From Chalciporus piperatus (lineage: Eukaryota; Basidiomycota; Agaricomycetes; Boletales; Boletaceae), in contig JBBPTG010000472.1 of the NCBI GenBank assembly GCA_038093975.1, forward strand, positions 1 through 11,100: a stretch of DNA of 11,100 nucleotides, given 5' to 3'. The stretch's first letter is position 1. The number at the start of each line of letters is the position of its first letter. Shown one piece after another: positions 1-9,477 of this stretch. The notes under the pieces were generated by a model. That model was given only the letters and a program-made list of their open reading frames with translations. It had not been told where the DNA came from and searched no databases. Made by a program: the position numbers and the translations under genes.

Positions 1-148
1 CGTGTCCGCAACTGTAGGAATTGCTTGGAGCCGAGCCCCTGGTCCGAATAAGCCATAAGTAATTGACATGCGCAACTTGTTGTAGGTCCAGAAACAATCC
101 TTCCGGAAAACTGTCACATTGACAGAGTGGGGAGCAGTCTTCCTTCAT
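1..148 (-). other. Open frame running off the left edge, unrecognised
   Basis: On the minus strand an ATG at 148-146 opens a frame with no stop to base 1 (about 49 residues, partial). It begins MKEDCSPLCQC and contains LFLDLQQVAHVNYLWLI. A good-looking intron lies just upstream on the same strand (gtaagt donor near 208, tttcag acceptor near 166), but none of the phases I tried joins it to an open upstream frame. I recognise no family. It could be the start of a gene lying mostly outside the window, or chance. The stretch 149-400 holds nothing else I can support; it is the 3' flank of the transposase gene. Confidence 0.2.
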
Positions 149-400
149 CGACACAACAGCTGAAATGAACGCTTAACGTCGGAAGAGTTTTATGACTTAC
201 GGATGGGTTACGTTCATGTGAAGGAAGGTTCTCATTGGTGGGGAGGTCCAAGATTGCCGGCCATCTTTCGTTATGACTGTTTTTGGCAAATCGTGATACG
301 GGCCATGATGGCACGATAGCTGATAAGTTTTCCTCGCGCTTATCAGAAAGATCATATCAATATCATTGCAATGTGAACGGAAACCATCATCTATGCTATC

Positions 401-3400
401 CTAACACGATGCCCTCTCTGCCATGTTTACACCTAGATATCCACCGTCCAAGAGTCCGTGAACGCCGTTGTAGATTTCCTTGTCTGCATAGTGATTAAGG
501 AAAAACCGGTTGTAATGTTCTTGGGAGGTAGCGGCGGTGACAGAGGATGGCATTGATGCAGTCCCGAAGACAGGGACAAGGTCCACGGCATGCGACACGA
601 AACGGAGGGGAAGAATGAGGCCCTCACGCACAATGTTGTCCCGCTCCGTCATGATGAAGTTTCTTTCCAAAACCCACATACGCAGATCAGGTTGCTCCTC
701 CGGGGTATGAAGGATATGAAATGGCTGAACGTAGATCAAAGGTTCCTGCAGGGCGCGAGGAACATCAACCTTTGAGCGTGGAGGTGGGCGTGGCTGAAAA
801 ATGGCCCGTACTTGTGCGACAAATGACGGCGCTGTGGATCGTAAGCATACAAACTTGAATAAGATAGCGGACACAGACCGTTATCTCCAGGGCTGATTAG
901 AACAGCATCAGCACAGCCCGAGGGGAACTCGGCGGAAGGGGGCTTCGCCTGTACAGCCTGGCTAGGCAAGAGCATAGAGGGACGGAAGCTGGAGTGGAGT
1001 TGGATGCGACATTTATACCAAAGAAAAAGATGGTCGAAGGCGCTGTACAGGCGAGGATCGAGGGACTCCGAATTCCAGAACCTTTGATATTGAGCAACGA
1101 AGTCAGGGAGATGATAGAGCGCTGGAAGTTGGGCCAATGTAAGTGTTGTTTCATCAGGACGCACGGTAACGTGAAGCGCAGCCTGCGCGTTGTTGGAGAG
1201 TAGACCGTTAGTAAAGTAATTGCGGAATGGGCGGGGCCCTTGGATCTCCCACTGAGCTTCAGGTAGGACCCGCGCTACCCACGCACGAGCGGGATTATTC
1301 CCAGGAAGTTCATGTTGAGCCTCCTCCTCCCCATCTTGTTCGTCCTCAGGCTGGTCATTGGTCGGAATATTGGCAAGCGGGATATTATTTGTACGCAGCA
1401 GCGAGTACAGCTCGAAGCGCCGAATGTTTTCAAGGCGATCGAGCAATCGGACAATTTGGATAGTGAAGTCCTTGTTTTTGTTGGTTCGCTCGAATGGGCG
1501 CTTGCAATGGGTGATCAAGAGGCGTTCGCTGACGTCCGCGGTATACTGGATGAGGTTGCCGTTTGCACGAATTGCACGGCCGAAACTTTGAAAAAGCTCC
1601 AGTTTGGGAATGTAGAAATCTTCTTTAGTGCCGGTTGCAGTCCTTCTGGCATTTGCCTCAGTGATTGCGATCTTATTGGCATGGAAATCAGAGAGGGATT
1701 GCTCCATCTCTCGAATAGAGGCTTCCGTGTGGACAGGGCTCTGCGCCTGGTATATGAAATCGATAAGTGCACGAATGGCACGAATGAACTGTGGGGTAAC
1801 ACGTCCGACTAGGATGGGGACGATAGTGCGTTGAATATCGCGGTGTTCCCTTCCTGTCATTTGCTTGATGTGGGAGACACCATGCGCGAAGTGCCTAGCG
1901 GCCACACGTTTGTGATGAGCCTTGAAGCGAGAGTCGAGCTCCTCCCCGAGTACTTCCTTGCACCATTTGAGGACGTGGTCGAAAAAGAATTTATGACAGG
2001 TATGAAGAATCTCCGGTAGGAGGAAGAAAGAGGGATCTGCATGGAGCCAGTCTCTCCAGAAGGGACGATGAACGCCGCTGAGATTCGCCGCTTTCGCCAG
2101 CTTCTGAAAGCGGGCTAGGTTCCACGGATCCATTGCTTGTCCCGTTTGATAGATCCGCTCGAGAGTGCGCTCGCCTGTACGGGGAGGATGAGGTTCAGCA
2201 TCGCCGAACTGTTTGTGAGTTGCTTCGGTGACAGGAGAGGCGGATTTGGACACGCAAGCGATCATTAATTGTTCAGGAAGATCCGCCGTCCAAGCAGCAA
2301 GGGGGGTGAAGCACTGGCGTAGACAGCCATCTGGGTCGGCCATGAGATGCCCGTAGGAAGCGGCAAGCTTCAGACGTGCAAGGACCATGTCAACACACTT
2401 ATGCCAGACGCGTGTTTGTAGGATCGTCTGATAGTCGGCATGGACTTCAAACCGTGGTATTGGCAAGAATGCAACACATCGCCAAGCATGGGAGGTAGCA
2501 GCCATGCGAACGTGGCCAGTGATGTTGCCAATTGTGAGGAATAAAGGGTGCATTTCCAGTCCGCCTGTCATCCTTGTCACTGGCGTCTTGTCAGATGCTG
2601 CGAGGATTGGGACGATAGTGGCGCCTGTCGGAAGTTCACCCTGCATCGGAATCAGATATATGTGAGGTTAAGATGTACAGAGGCAGCGCTGAAAGCCCAT
2701 ACCTGGATTCGATGGGCTTCCTCACCCGAAAACCATTCACAGTATTCTCGCCCGTCAACTGCATTGTGGACCTCAAGTGGATCGAATGTCATGTGAGGGC
2801 GAAAAGTGGGATCTCCGAAGACGGACTCTATCACTTCCAGTCCATCACACCAAATAAGTGGTATTGGATCTGTCGTTTTATAACCTTCGACCTCGAGGAT
2901 CGTGCTGCGCCACTCGGGTCCTGGCGGGAGAGAGTCCATCCACCCTAACAATTCTGTTGCCGACTTGAAAGTCGGCTTCGGATTCTCCAAAAACTACATA
3001 TTCAATAAGTTAGTAAGAAAAGGCAATTACAAGTGAGCGACAATACCCAGGGAAGTCTCAGGAATTCATTGATTTCAGACTGTGTGCAGTGTTGCACAAG
3101 AAAACGGGCCAGCGACCACTCCCCCCGTGACCTGAACGGATAGTAGACATTGATCTCCCTTGCTTCATGATGTGGGCCTTTATTCATCCTCTCAAACGTA
3201 TTTTCACCCTGCCCGAAAATATATCCCGATCTCGGGTGGTATCTGGCCGTCTTGGACTGATCATGAGCGAGAGGATGTCCATCAGGTATTGGATTGGAGG
3301 CATTATTCCTTGGAAGACCCTGCCAATTGCCAGTGGCCAGCAAGCATGATTGCTCCAAATTGACATGCTGCATAAGTTGTTCATGCGATTGAAATAGTGT

Positions 3401-3538
3401 TTGACATGTGCTATTTGGACAGCGAAAACTGCAGGTCTTTGTTAGATGTTCGACCTCAAAAGCCAAGAGTACTTACCAGCTAGAAGTACTTGGAAGTTGA
3501 GCTTCAATGATGCGTGCGGATTCGGGGGGGATATTCAT
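401..3538 (-). CDS. Plavaka-family DNA transposase, five exons, intact
   Basis: Likely catalyses cut-and-paste movement of a Plavaka-type (KDZ/CMC-related) DNA transposon in the nucleus. Exons, read on the minus strand: 3538-3477, 3428-3047, 2993-2703, 2640-879 and 831-401. The introns are 48, 53, 62 and 47 bases with GT..AG ends, and every junction keeps phase, giving 976 codons including stop (975 residues), a usual size for the family. Residues 24-49 form a Cys/His finger (C24, C29, H42, C49). Family blocks follow: GEWSLARFLVQ before residue 148; the FKSATELLGWMDSLPPGPEW block just after it; SDKT at 261-264; HPLFLTIGNITGHVR; LLPEILHTCHKFFFDH; ELDSRFKAHH; LIDFIYQAQSP; an acidic linker EDEQDGEEEAQ; and near the C-terminus FVSHAVDLVPVFG with FLNHYADKEIYN. 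The start is the first in-frame ATG after a TAG at 3598-3596. Family assignment is from recognised blocks; I did not assign catalytic acids. Confidence 0.88.
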
Positions 3539-3671
3539 GTTGTGGAGCGCGTCTTCAAGCCAATAGTGAATGCTTGATTTCTTGCCCAAGTCATTCTAAC
3601 TCCGACGCATTGTGTCGCAACGTGTCTCTCAGCCTCTTGCCCCCGCCATCAACCAGCCAACCCATACAGCT
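3539..3671. promoter_or_regulatory. Divergent promoter region between two head-to-head genes
   Basis: Only 133 bases separate the transposase ATG (minus strand) from the ATG of the small plus-strand gene, so both 5' untranslated regions and core promoters must lie here or overlap the coding starts. I see no clear TATA box. A minus-strand frame upstream of the transposase ATG is open for 19 codons after a TAG, so part of this gap could be an N-terminal extension if an upstream intron exists. Confidence 0.35.
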
Positions 3672-4417
3672 ATGCTTCGAACTTTGGAGCATGAGATTAT
3701 AGAGCCTATTGACGACTTTCCAGTCAAGTCTTCAAGCCCCGTCTCTTCCCCTCTCGTTTCTCCATCTTCTCCAAGCGCCACAGAAAACTCCTCCATCACC
3801 ACAAATTCATCTACCTGGATCAAGCGAGAACAGTCGAACCTTCTGAGTCGCTTGCGCAAGGATTTTAAACCTTACCAGAGATCTGACTTACCGAAGACCT
3901 TGGAGCTACGTTTCATAACAAAGTCCCTTCGCTCTGGTGCGGACAGACACATATCTTATCATGATGTGAAACAGGCGAGTCCCGATGCCATCTGGCCAAC
4001 AAATACTAGCTTATCTCAGGCTGTATAAAGGGCGAGGAGCTCTTCTCCTGCGGTGCCAGGCGGTTAACAGATGACGAGTTGCAGCAAGCTGTCTTGATGA
4101 AACATGCTGCTCGTGAGGCTAGACGTTACCGCGCGTTGGCGTCAGCTTGGGAGTTTAGGGAGGCCGAGTTCTATGGCAAATTCATGGACTTGAGGCAGAA
4201 GAGCGATATGAAGGAATTTAGCTCTATTGCCGAAGAATGCAATGACTGGGAAAATGTCATGGACTACTCGAACATGGCTTACCAGGATGAGCTTGCGACG
4301 CTTGCAGTGGCAGATGTGCATCTTGATCAGTTGGAGAAGGAAGTTGGCTTACGTCGTGCACTCATCGACACGCACTCAGATGATGAAGCATCGTCTTCCA
4401 ACGAAGAAGTGGACTAG
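3672..4417 (+). CDS. Small charged helical protein, head-to-head with the transposase
   Basis: Not a family I can name. The first part (ATG 3672) is serine- and proline-rich (residues about 18-45, e.g. KSSSPVSSPLVSPSSPS) and then basic (SRLRKDFKPYQRSDLPKTLE). That frame ends at a TAA at 4026-4028. A second frame, open from 4010, carries KGEELFSCGARRLTDDEL, a probably helical stretch (AVLMKHAAREARRYRALA) and an acidic tail ending SDDEASSSNEEVD, with stop at 4415-4417. The halves clearly belong together. They join by an intron ending at the ctcag acceptor (4019) with a weak phase-1 donor at 3937 or 3979. Alternatively a one-base deletion near 4024-4028 broke a continuous frame: read that way, SLSQAV runs straight into KGEELF. 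Its position beside the transposase suggests, but does not prove, that it is carried by the same element. A role in DNA binding or transposition would be a guess. Confidence 0.55.
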
Positions 4418-4649
4418 TATGTCTACCTTGACTCAATGGAAACACCCCGAGGCTTATGTTTGCAATAGGTGTACGCACATTGTATTACGACCCGTTTTGT
4501 AGCAAAGACTGCGATAAAGATGGATGGTAATCTGTATCTGTTCCACTCGAAGATTCCAGACCGGGCGCAAACCTAAATCTGTACCAAGTGATAAATGTGT
4601 TTTCATATCTTCTATCCAAACTCGATCGATCCATATCACCGTGACTGGC

Positions 4650-6204
4650 ATGAGCGGACGTGGTGGGCGCGGTACGCGCCGTTCTACGAGTACTCGAGGA
4701 AGATCGCGCAGGGTAGCAAGTTTTCGTGGCCCGGTACTACCTTCGTTCGTTCGAGTCGTGCATACTACTAATGCTTTGTTTCCAAAGGCCTACAGTGCTG
4801 ACCATGGGAACAATGTATCGCGTGGATCGATCACATCGCAGCTCGCCATCCCGGCCGAACAACCTCAACGACTCAATGACTACAGAATGCGTCCGTATCC
4901 ATCCAGAGAGTCTCAACCCCGCGAATATCCTCTCGATTTCAATGATGATCCCGTGCTAGACGAATGGTTCCGCGCAATATTCCTCGTGAACCCTGAGCAG
5001 GGGCGAACCCCGCAAACTCTGCTCCCAACTCAGCTGCCACTTCCGCTCGTCCCGCTGAACAACGCGGCCGGTCTAACATTCAATACCTCTGAGACTGGCC
5101 TGTCTCCAGCAAACCAGCTGACCGATATCACTGCACCCTCTCGTCCGGGCGAGAACGTTCGCGGAGAAGCATTTGAAGTCATTCACGTAAGTAATTTTTG
5201 TGTATCTTTGTCTGAAAGGCTTATCGATCCGAATCAGCCTACTGGCATCTATCGCTCCCTGCGAAAGGAATCACACGCTCGTCTTCCGCCACCCCCGACC
5301 ACATCTAGCATTGCTCCGTCCGAAGAAGTCGTCCCGATCAACACCATATTCGTGGCACCCTCAACCTCAAAGTTGATTAAGCAGGACCTTGAGGATGCCA
5401 CGTGCCAATATTTCTGGGAGGCTCCAATCCGATCCAGCGATCGTGATGGCAGGCACATAGACCAGGTTATTTCTTACCTTGCCGAGAAGTATTCAGCCAA
5501 CGACACGAGTAAGTTTCAGGATAGATCGAGAAACTCATTACCTACCCACCTAACAGATAAGTGGCTTCTCGATCACTCGAGCACATTGCGCAAAACTGCT
5601 AAAAATACACTAGATGGCATTCTAGTCGTATTCAAGACCACCGCGCGCGAAATCGTCGACCTTGCCTACCAATTGACGCCGCCGATTGGTACTCGGACCC
5701 ATCTTGTTGACAGTTGGGAGGTGCCTGTCGAAAACCTCCTCCAAGACTGGCAATACACAGATAGTTGGATCGAGCCCGAGGTTTATTCCTTTTAACTTAT
5801 ACACTTACTATGTACTTATCTTTATCTAGTTTCCGGACGGACAGTACACCATCTGCGCTTTCGGCCACACAGCGCTCACAACTCTCATCTGCCGTTCGAT
5901 CTGGTTTGGGGCAAAAGCACTCTACAAGTTTGTCCCCGAGGGAGATACTGGTCTCGACACGCTGATCGCGTTTTCCGCCGCCATTTTAAACTGGGCACTT
6001 AAGCTTTTCAGGAAGGGGAATTCAACGATCTTCGACACCCTCACATACACCCCAATTTATATGGCAGCACTTGATCGTATCCACCACATTCGGGCAGGTG
6101 AAAATGAGAATGAAAGGCAGGCTCTGGCGAGCCTGATTGATAGCATTCGGGCACGGGGGGAAGAGTATATAGTCGCATGTGCTTGTCTCAAGGGTAGTAC
6201 ATGA
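4650..6204 (+). CDS. RGG-tailed protein with DUF6532-like C-terminal domain
   Basis: A four-exon gene: 4650-5186, 5238-5508, 5557-5780 and 5830-6204. The introns are 51, 48 and 49 bases with donors gtaagtaa, gtaagttt and gtttat. The protein is 468 residues. The start at 4650 has a good context (ggcATGa) and gives an Arg/Gly/Ser-rich tail, MSGRGGRGTRRSTSTRGR, that suggests nucleic-acid binding or nuclear location. The middle is proline-rich and probably disordered. From about residue 275 it becomes helical. The last exon (FPDGQYTICAFGHTALTTL, then LIAFSAAILNWALKLFRKG and a Tyr-rich stretch with YMAALDRI) has the spacing I associate with DUF6532, a domain of unknown function that is multi-copy in Agaricomycetes. 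That assignment is tentative; the gene itself is better supported. Exon phases agree and the last exon stays open for 124 codons. It may be part of the same mobile block as the two genes to its left, but I see no boundary that proves it. Confidence 0.72.
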
Positions 6205-6360
6205 TGTGATAGATAAGATGGCTAATCATGATCAGATTGTGTTGTTCGCGATATGCCGTATGACGGGGACTTTGCCAGTGGAACAACCGCGGGCTGCCCA
6301 AAAGGAGCAGCGGTTAACCCTCGGTTGACCTTTAGTCACCATATCTCCAAAACGGGGTTT

Positions 6361-6546
6361 CTAAGGCTGCAAAAAACTCGGGTAGGGTAGCAGATGTTGG
6401 ACCCGTACGTCGTAGTCGCCCGTATAGAGCGTGGTCCAGGCTTCCCCATACTGGACGGGAATGAAGACATCTTGGCTCAAGTGAAGCTTTGAAAGAAGTT
6501 CACATGGCCATTCAAGAAGCAACACTCGAGTCGTACGATCAAAACG
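6361..6546 (-). pseudogene. Orphan coding-like exon, unrecognised
   Basis: On the minus strand a 61-residue frame runs from a possible splice acceptor (ctgacag, ending at 6547) to a TAG at 6363-6361. It contains VLLLEWPCELLSKLHLS and VFIPVQYGEAWTTLY and ends PYPSFLQP. Its composition (hydrophobic helix, then an aromatic-rich strand-like part) looks like real protein and not antisense noise, since no gene lies on the other strand here. There is no in-frame ATG. An upstream exon ending at a gtgact donor near 6608 is conceivable, but in the matching phase that exon contains a stop. Most likely this is the 3' remnant of a broken gene. No family recognised. The rest of 6205-6722 is 3' flank of the previous gene and 5' flank of the F-box gene, including a GGTTAACC-CTC-GGTTGACC motif near 6313. 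Confidence 0.35.
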
Positions 6547-6671
6547 CTGTCAGTGAACGTATCCCTCTGAATTAATCTCTCGCAGCTCAACGAACCTTCA
6601 GTTCTAGTCACCTTCGTTGTTCCCGTTCAACGTCGAACTAGTGCTACACTCCGAGTCAACTCTGTCACCTA

Positions 6672-6684
6672 CTATATATATAAC
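6672..6684 (+). promoter_or_regulatory. TATA-like box of the F-box gene
   Basis: The run ctatatatataac sits about 40 bases before the ATG at 6723, which itself has the context caccaatATGc. This fits a fungal core promoter with a very short leader. It could also be simple AT-rich sequence. Confidence 0.35.
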
Positions 6685-6722
6685 TAATTCCTGCTTTTGA
6701 ATCGACCCATCCTACCACCAAT

Positions 6723-8264
6723 ATGCAGCATCAGCAGGCCAACGGACGCCCTCGAAACAATCCATTTGTCCGTCCGAGGGGCCAGTCGCGTCCCATTCAC
6801 AAGCTTCCCACCGAAGTTCTCTCGCGTATCTTTGGGTTCCGTGGGGCTCGCGTCAATCGACCGTTACTATACGCGACGCGCAAATATCGCAAGTACCAAC
6901 TTCTCGAGCAAGCTGCAGGTGAAGAACCAGCACCAGCGATCGCAGGATTTACTACTCGTTCCTTCCTCGCTGTTTCGCATGTTTGTCGACACTGGCGAAA
7001 TGTCGCAATCTCGACTGCATCTCTTTGGACGGTCATTGATGTCTATACGGGTATCATGAACACGTCGCAGGCGCGTCTGCCTTACGAGCTCGTTTCACTT
7101 CATTTGGAGCGGAGCAAGTCTCTACCTCTCGACATCATTGTTCGTGATCATCCCTCCAACCGCGAGATGGCATCTTCCGATGCCAAATTCCTATATGCCC
7201 TGTTGATTCCGCATATCAATCATTGGCGGTCCATCGAGCTCGAACACATAGGATCCTCACATATGTCTGCGTTCCTCGATGCAGTCTCCGATCCATCCAC
7301 TCCCCCTGCTTCTCAGCTGGAATCGCTTCGAATAAGCCACTCCTACGACTCTGAGGTGCATTTTCCTCGCACAAGGTGGTCGGAGTTCCCTACCTTCTTC
7401 AACGGCTCAGCACCTCGGCTCAGGCACCTACTTCTTTTCCGGGTGCATGTCGAGTGGAGTCAAACCTGGATCTCCGCGGCTTCCAACCTCACGAGCTTGG
7501 AGCTATTTTTCCATATCCAACCAACTCGACCATCCTGGGCTGCGTTCGCAACCATCTTGCGCGGGGCTCCGAGGCTACAAAAGCTCGCGTTGCACCACTC
7601 AGGACCGTCTGGACCGCCTGAAGACTGGGTGTTGGGGCAGCAGACGGCCATGGGAGCTTCTATCGACGTCAACTCTCCCATTCCACTTCTCCGCCTGACG
7701 GAGTTCATCCTCGGTTCCCAGCCAGAAGATGTAGTGATTGCTTTGCTTCGCAAGCTATACATGCCTGCTCTCAAAACTTTAATTCTTGACCTCAGGGACG
7801 GGGATTACAGCAATTTCGTCGTCGAGCTCACGGGTCCAGCTACCTGCCTCACCCCTTGTTCGACTGAAGACGCACCATCCAGCTTACTCGTGCACCTCGA
7901 GCAGTTAGCTATCCTGAATCTTCCCTGCGTGAGCGAAGTGTCAATGCGCGCCATGTTCGAACGACTGGATAATCTGAGTTCGAGTTGTCTCCCAACGCAA
8001 GCCGGAGCGCTTTGAGATCCTCCGGCGGCGCCGTTCTTTCTCGAAATTCTCACGTACAGGGTCCCGCGCCTTGAAAAACTCCTCGTTCGCCCCAGAAGGG
8101 GGAACTTGCCATTTCTTTGTGACTTGGTACAGAAGTGAATGGAGGGTGGAGTTCCTCTGAAATCGTTGTACTTGTGGCGAGACGAATGGCTCAGTGAGGA
8201 CAAACTGGCGGGTTTCGCGAAAGGCTGGAGGCGTGTTGGTTCACCGATCCGGTGCATTGCATGA
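6723..8264 (+). pseudogene. F-box protein gene with two in-frame TGA codons
   Basis: F-box proteins recruit substrates to SCF ubiquitin ligases through Skp1. The F-box is split around a low-complexity insert: IHKLPTEVLSRIFGF at about residues 23-37, then SHVCRHWRNVAISTASLW at about 84-101. The rest resembles the leucine-rich, beta-alpha repeat-like body of Agaricomycete F-box proteins (LRHLLLFRVHVEW, LTSLELFF, LQKLALHHSG). The open frame stops at a TGA at 8013-8015 after 430 residues. The same frame then stays protein-like: it holds RVPRLEKLLVRP, meets a second TGA at 8136-8138, and continues with VPLKSLYLWRDEW to a natural-looking TGA at 8262-8264, giving 513 codons before the last stop. Both internal TGAs could come from CGA by a single C-to-T change. 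The sequence just before the first TGA also reads well in another frame (FELSPNASRSALR), so a pair of small indels may be involved. A truncated 430-residue product is possible. Skp1 binding and targets are unknown. Confidence 0.8.
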
Positions 8265-8918
8265 ATGCGGATGTCGCTTTCGAAGGTGATTGGTGAAATG
8301 GGTCTCTGTGTGTATGTTCAAGTTCTTCTAAATTCTTGTCGATCACACTGGCCACTGCCCTGTTCTAGACTAGTCTCCCCTAGACAAACCAAAGAGTCGT
8401 GATGAAGACAGTCGTTCACCCTCCACTATGGTTCTAGACGGGAAATACCTTGCACATATCCACGACCTCATCCAGTCTGGACTTTTTTCTTTCATGCTTG
8501 TCTGAAAGCCTAGACGGCCTCAGGCTGTATTCATGTTTGTATGTTTGTCTGCCGTGACACAATGCCATTTTGTAGCAATCTTCAGAGATGTGGAAGGATA
8601 GACCTGAATGTAGCTTCAGGGAGCGAGGGCAAGCAGTGCTTACTAGTACCACTGTCTTCTAATAAGAGATCCCTTTGGGAGACTCGTAGGTGCTGAAAGT
8701 GAGACGCTACACACGCCCGCTGCAACACGAAACTCTAGCCATGGGAGTTCAGGGGATCTCTATACGACTGTGTTAGAGATTCTTGGATAGTTTCCTTCGC
8801 GGCTAGTACTTAGTCTTCCCTTAGGTAGATCCCATCAATGTTCTCTCAACGATGACCCTGCAACATAATAAGACAATAAGTAAGTACTCCTAGCCTAGTA
8901 CTGGACGGCTCCCGCCAT
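8265..8918. other. Intergenic stretch, nothing supportable
   Basis: No frame in this stretch has protein-like composition. It holds only short open frames, such as a 25-codon one from the ATG at 8428 and a 72-codon antisense one at 8652-8434. I see no tRNA, no tandem repeat and no convincing LTR. It probably holds the 3' flanks of the F-box gene and of the convergent minus-strand gene that ends at 8919. Confidence 0.5.
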
Positions 8919-9477
8919 TCAATCAAAGAAGCCCACTGTTGGGCTCTCCGACGTGAGCGTCAGAGGCAGTACACACACTGTCCACCCAGTTTGGAATCTA
9001 GAATTACTCGTTTCTTCTTCCAGGACGAGTTTCCCATCGCTGTACAAGATCTGTTGTTTGTATCTCGTGAGATCTCCCCCTTCCGAGGCCGGTGTGGTGA
9101 GAATGGTCGACTGTATGCGCTTGGCGAGCGTGATGCACACAGAATTCACCAGGGCGACATGTATTCGTTTCTGCGAGAGTAGGGCTAGTCATGCTGTCAA
9201 CTTCGACGGTGCGAACATGGACACAACTCACTTGACCCGACGCTGAACAATCAGCATACGTTGCAGAGGTCGTTATGCGATTGGCGTCTGGAGTGAATTT
9301 CCAGAGCGCATTCTTGAAAGCCACGATTGCTGCGTGAGGGAAACGAGGAAGACTAGATTCGAGCTGATACCCTTCACTGAGTCTGGATGGAATGTCACTA
9401 TAGGATTCCTGCATGGCTCGAGGCAGTACTCGGAGCCCGACACCCTCAATTGAATCACACCAGAGGAGCTTGAGCCC
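8919..9477 (-). pseudogene. 3' portion of an unrecognised spliced gene
   Basis: Two minus-strand exons join cleanly. Exon 9477-9232 begins GLKLLWCDSIEGVGLRVL and contains PHAAIVAFKNALWKFTPDA. It is followed by a 61-base intron (9231-9171; donor gtgagt, acceptor ctctcgcag) and then by exon 9170-8919, with KRIHVALVNSVCITLAKRI, a charged strand-like stretch (YSDGKLVLEEE) and the end SPTVGFFD before a TGA. The spliced part encodes 165 residues. Splicing at this acceptor rescues a frame that otherwise stops soon after the donor, which is good evidence for the intron. Upstream, the same frame continues as protein-like sequence (SRRKYRALDEC) but is cut by a TAG at 9480-9478 and another at 9687-9685, and no start can be fixed. 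It is probably a decayed gene. An unseen upstream intron ending at that TAG would make it intact instead. I recognise no family. Confidence 0.5.

Noticed and set aside
1312..1812. A 166-residue plus-strand open frame, and others at 994-1463, 1628-1834 and 1515-1802.
   Set aside because: All lie inside the long fourth exon of the minus-strand transposase, whose frame carries the family blocks; these are shadows of its codon pattern.
1..6400. Terminal inverted repeats for the Plavaka element.
   Set aside because: Nothing convincing was found by eye on either side; the left end may lie outside the window. A computed self-alignment of the flanks would be needed.
7980..8150. Introns that might remove the two TGA codons of the F-box gene.
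   Set aside because: A gttcga..acag intron could remove the first TGA but changes frame against the following family-like sequence, and no acceptor at a workable distance removes the second.
7805..8257. A 150-residue minus-strand open frame.
   Set aside because: It is antisense to the 3' part of the F-box gene, whose plus-strand frame is clearly protein-like; the antisense product is rich in Arg and Ser with no motif.
8771..8918. A possible solo LTR beginning TGTTAGAGATTC.
   Set aside because: I found no matching CA end with a target-site duplication and no second copy.
8953..9246. A 97-residue plus-strand open frame.
   Set aside because: It is antisense to the spliced minus-strand fragment, which has a valid intron and better protein composition.
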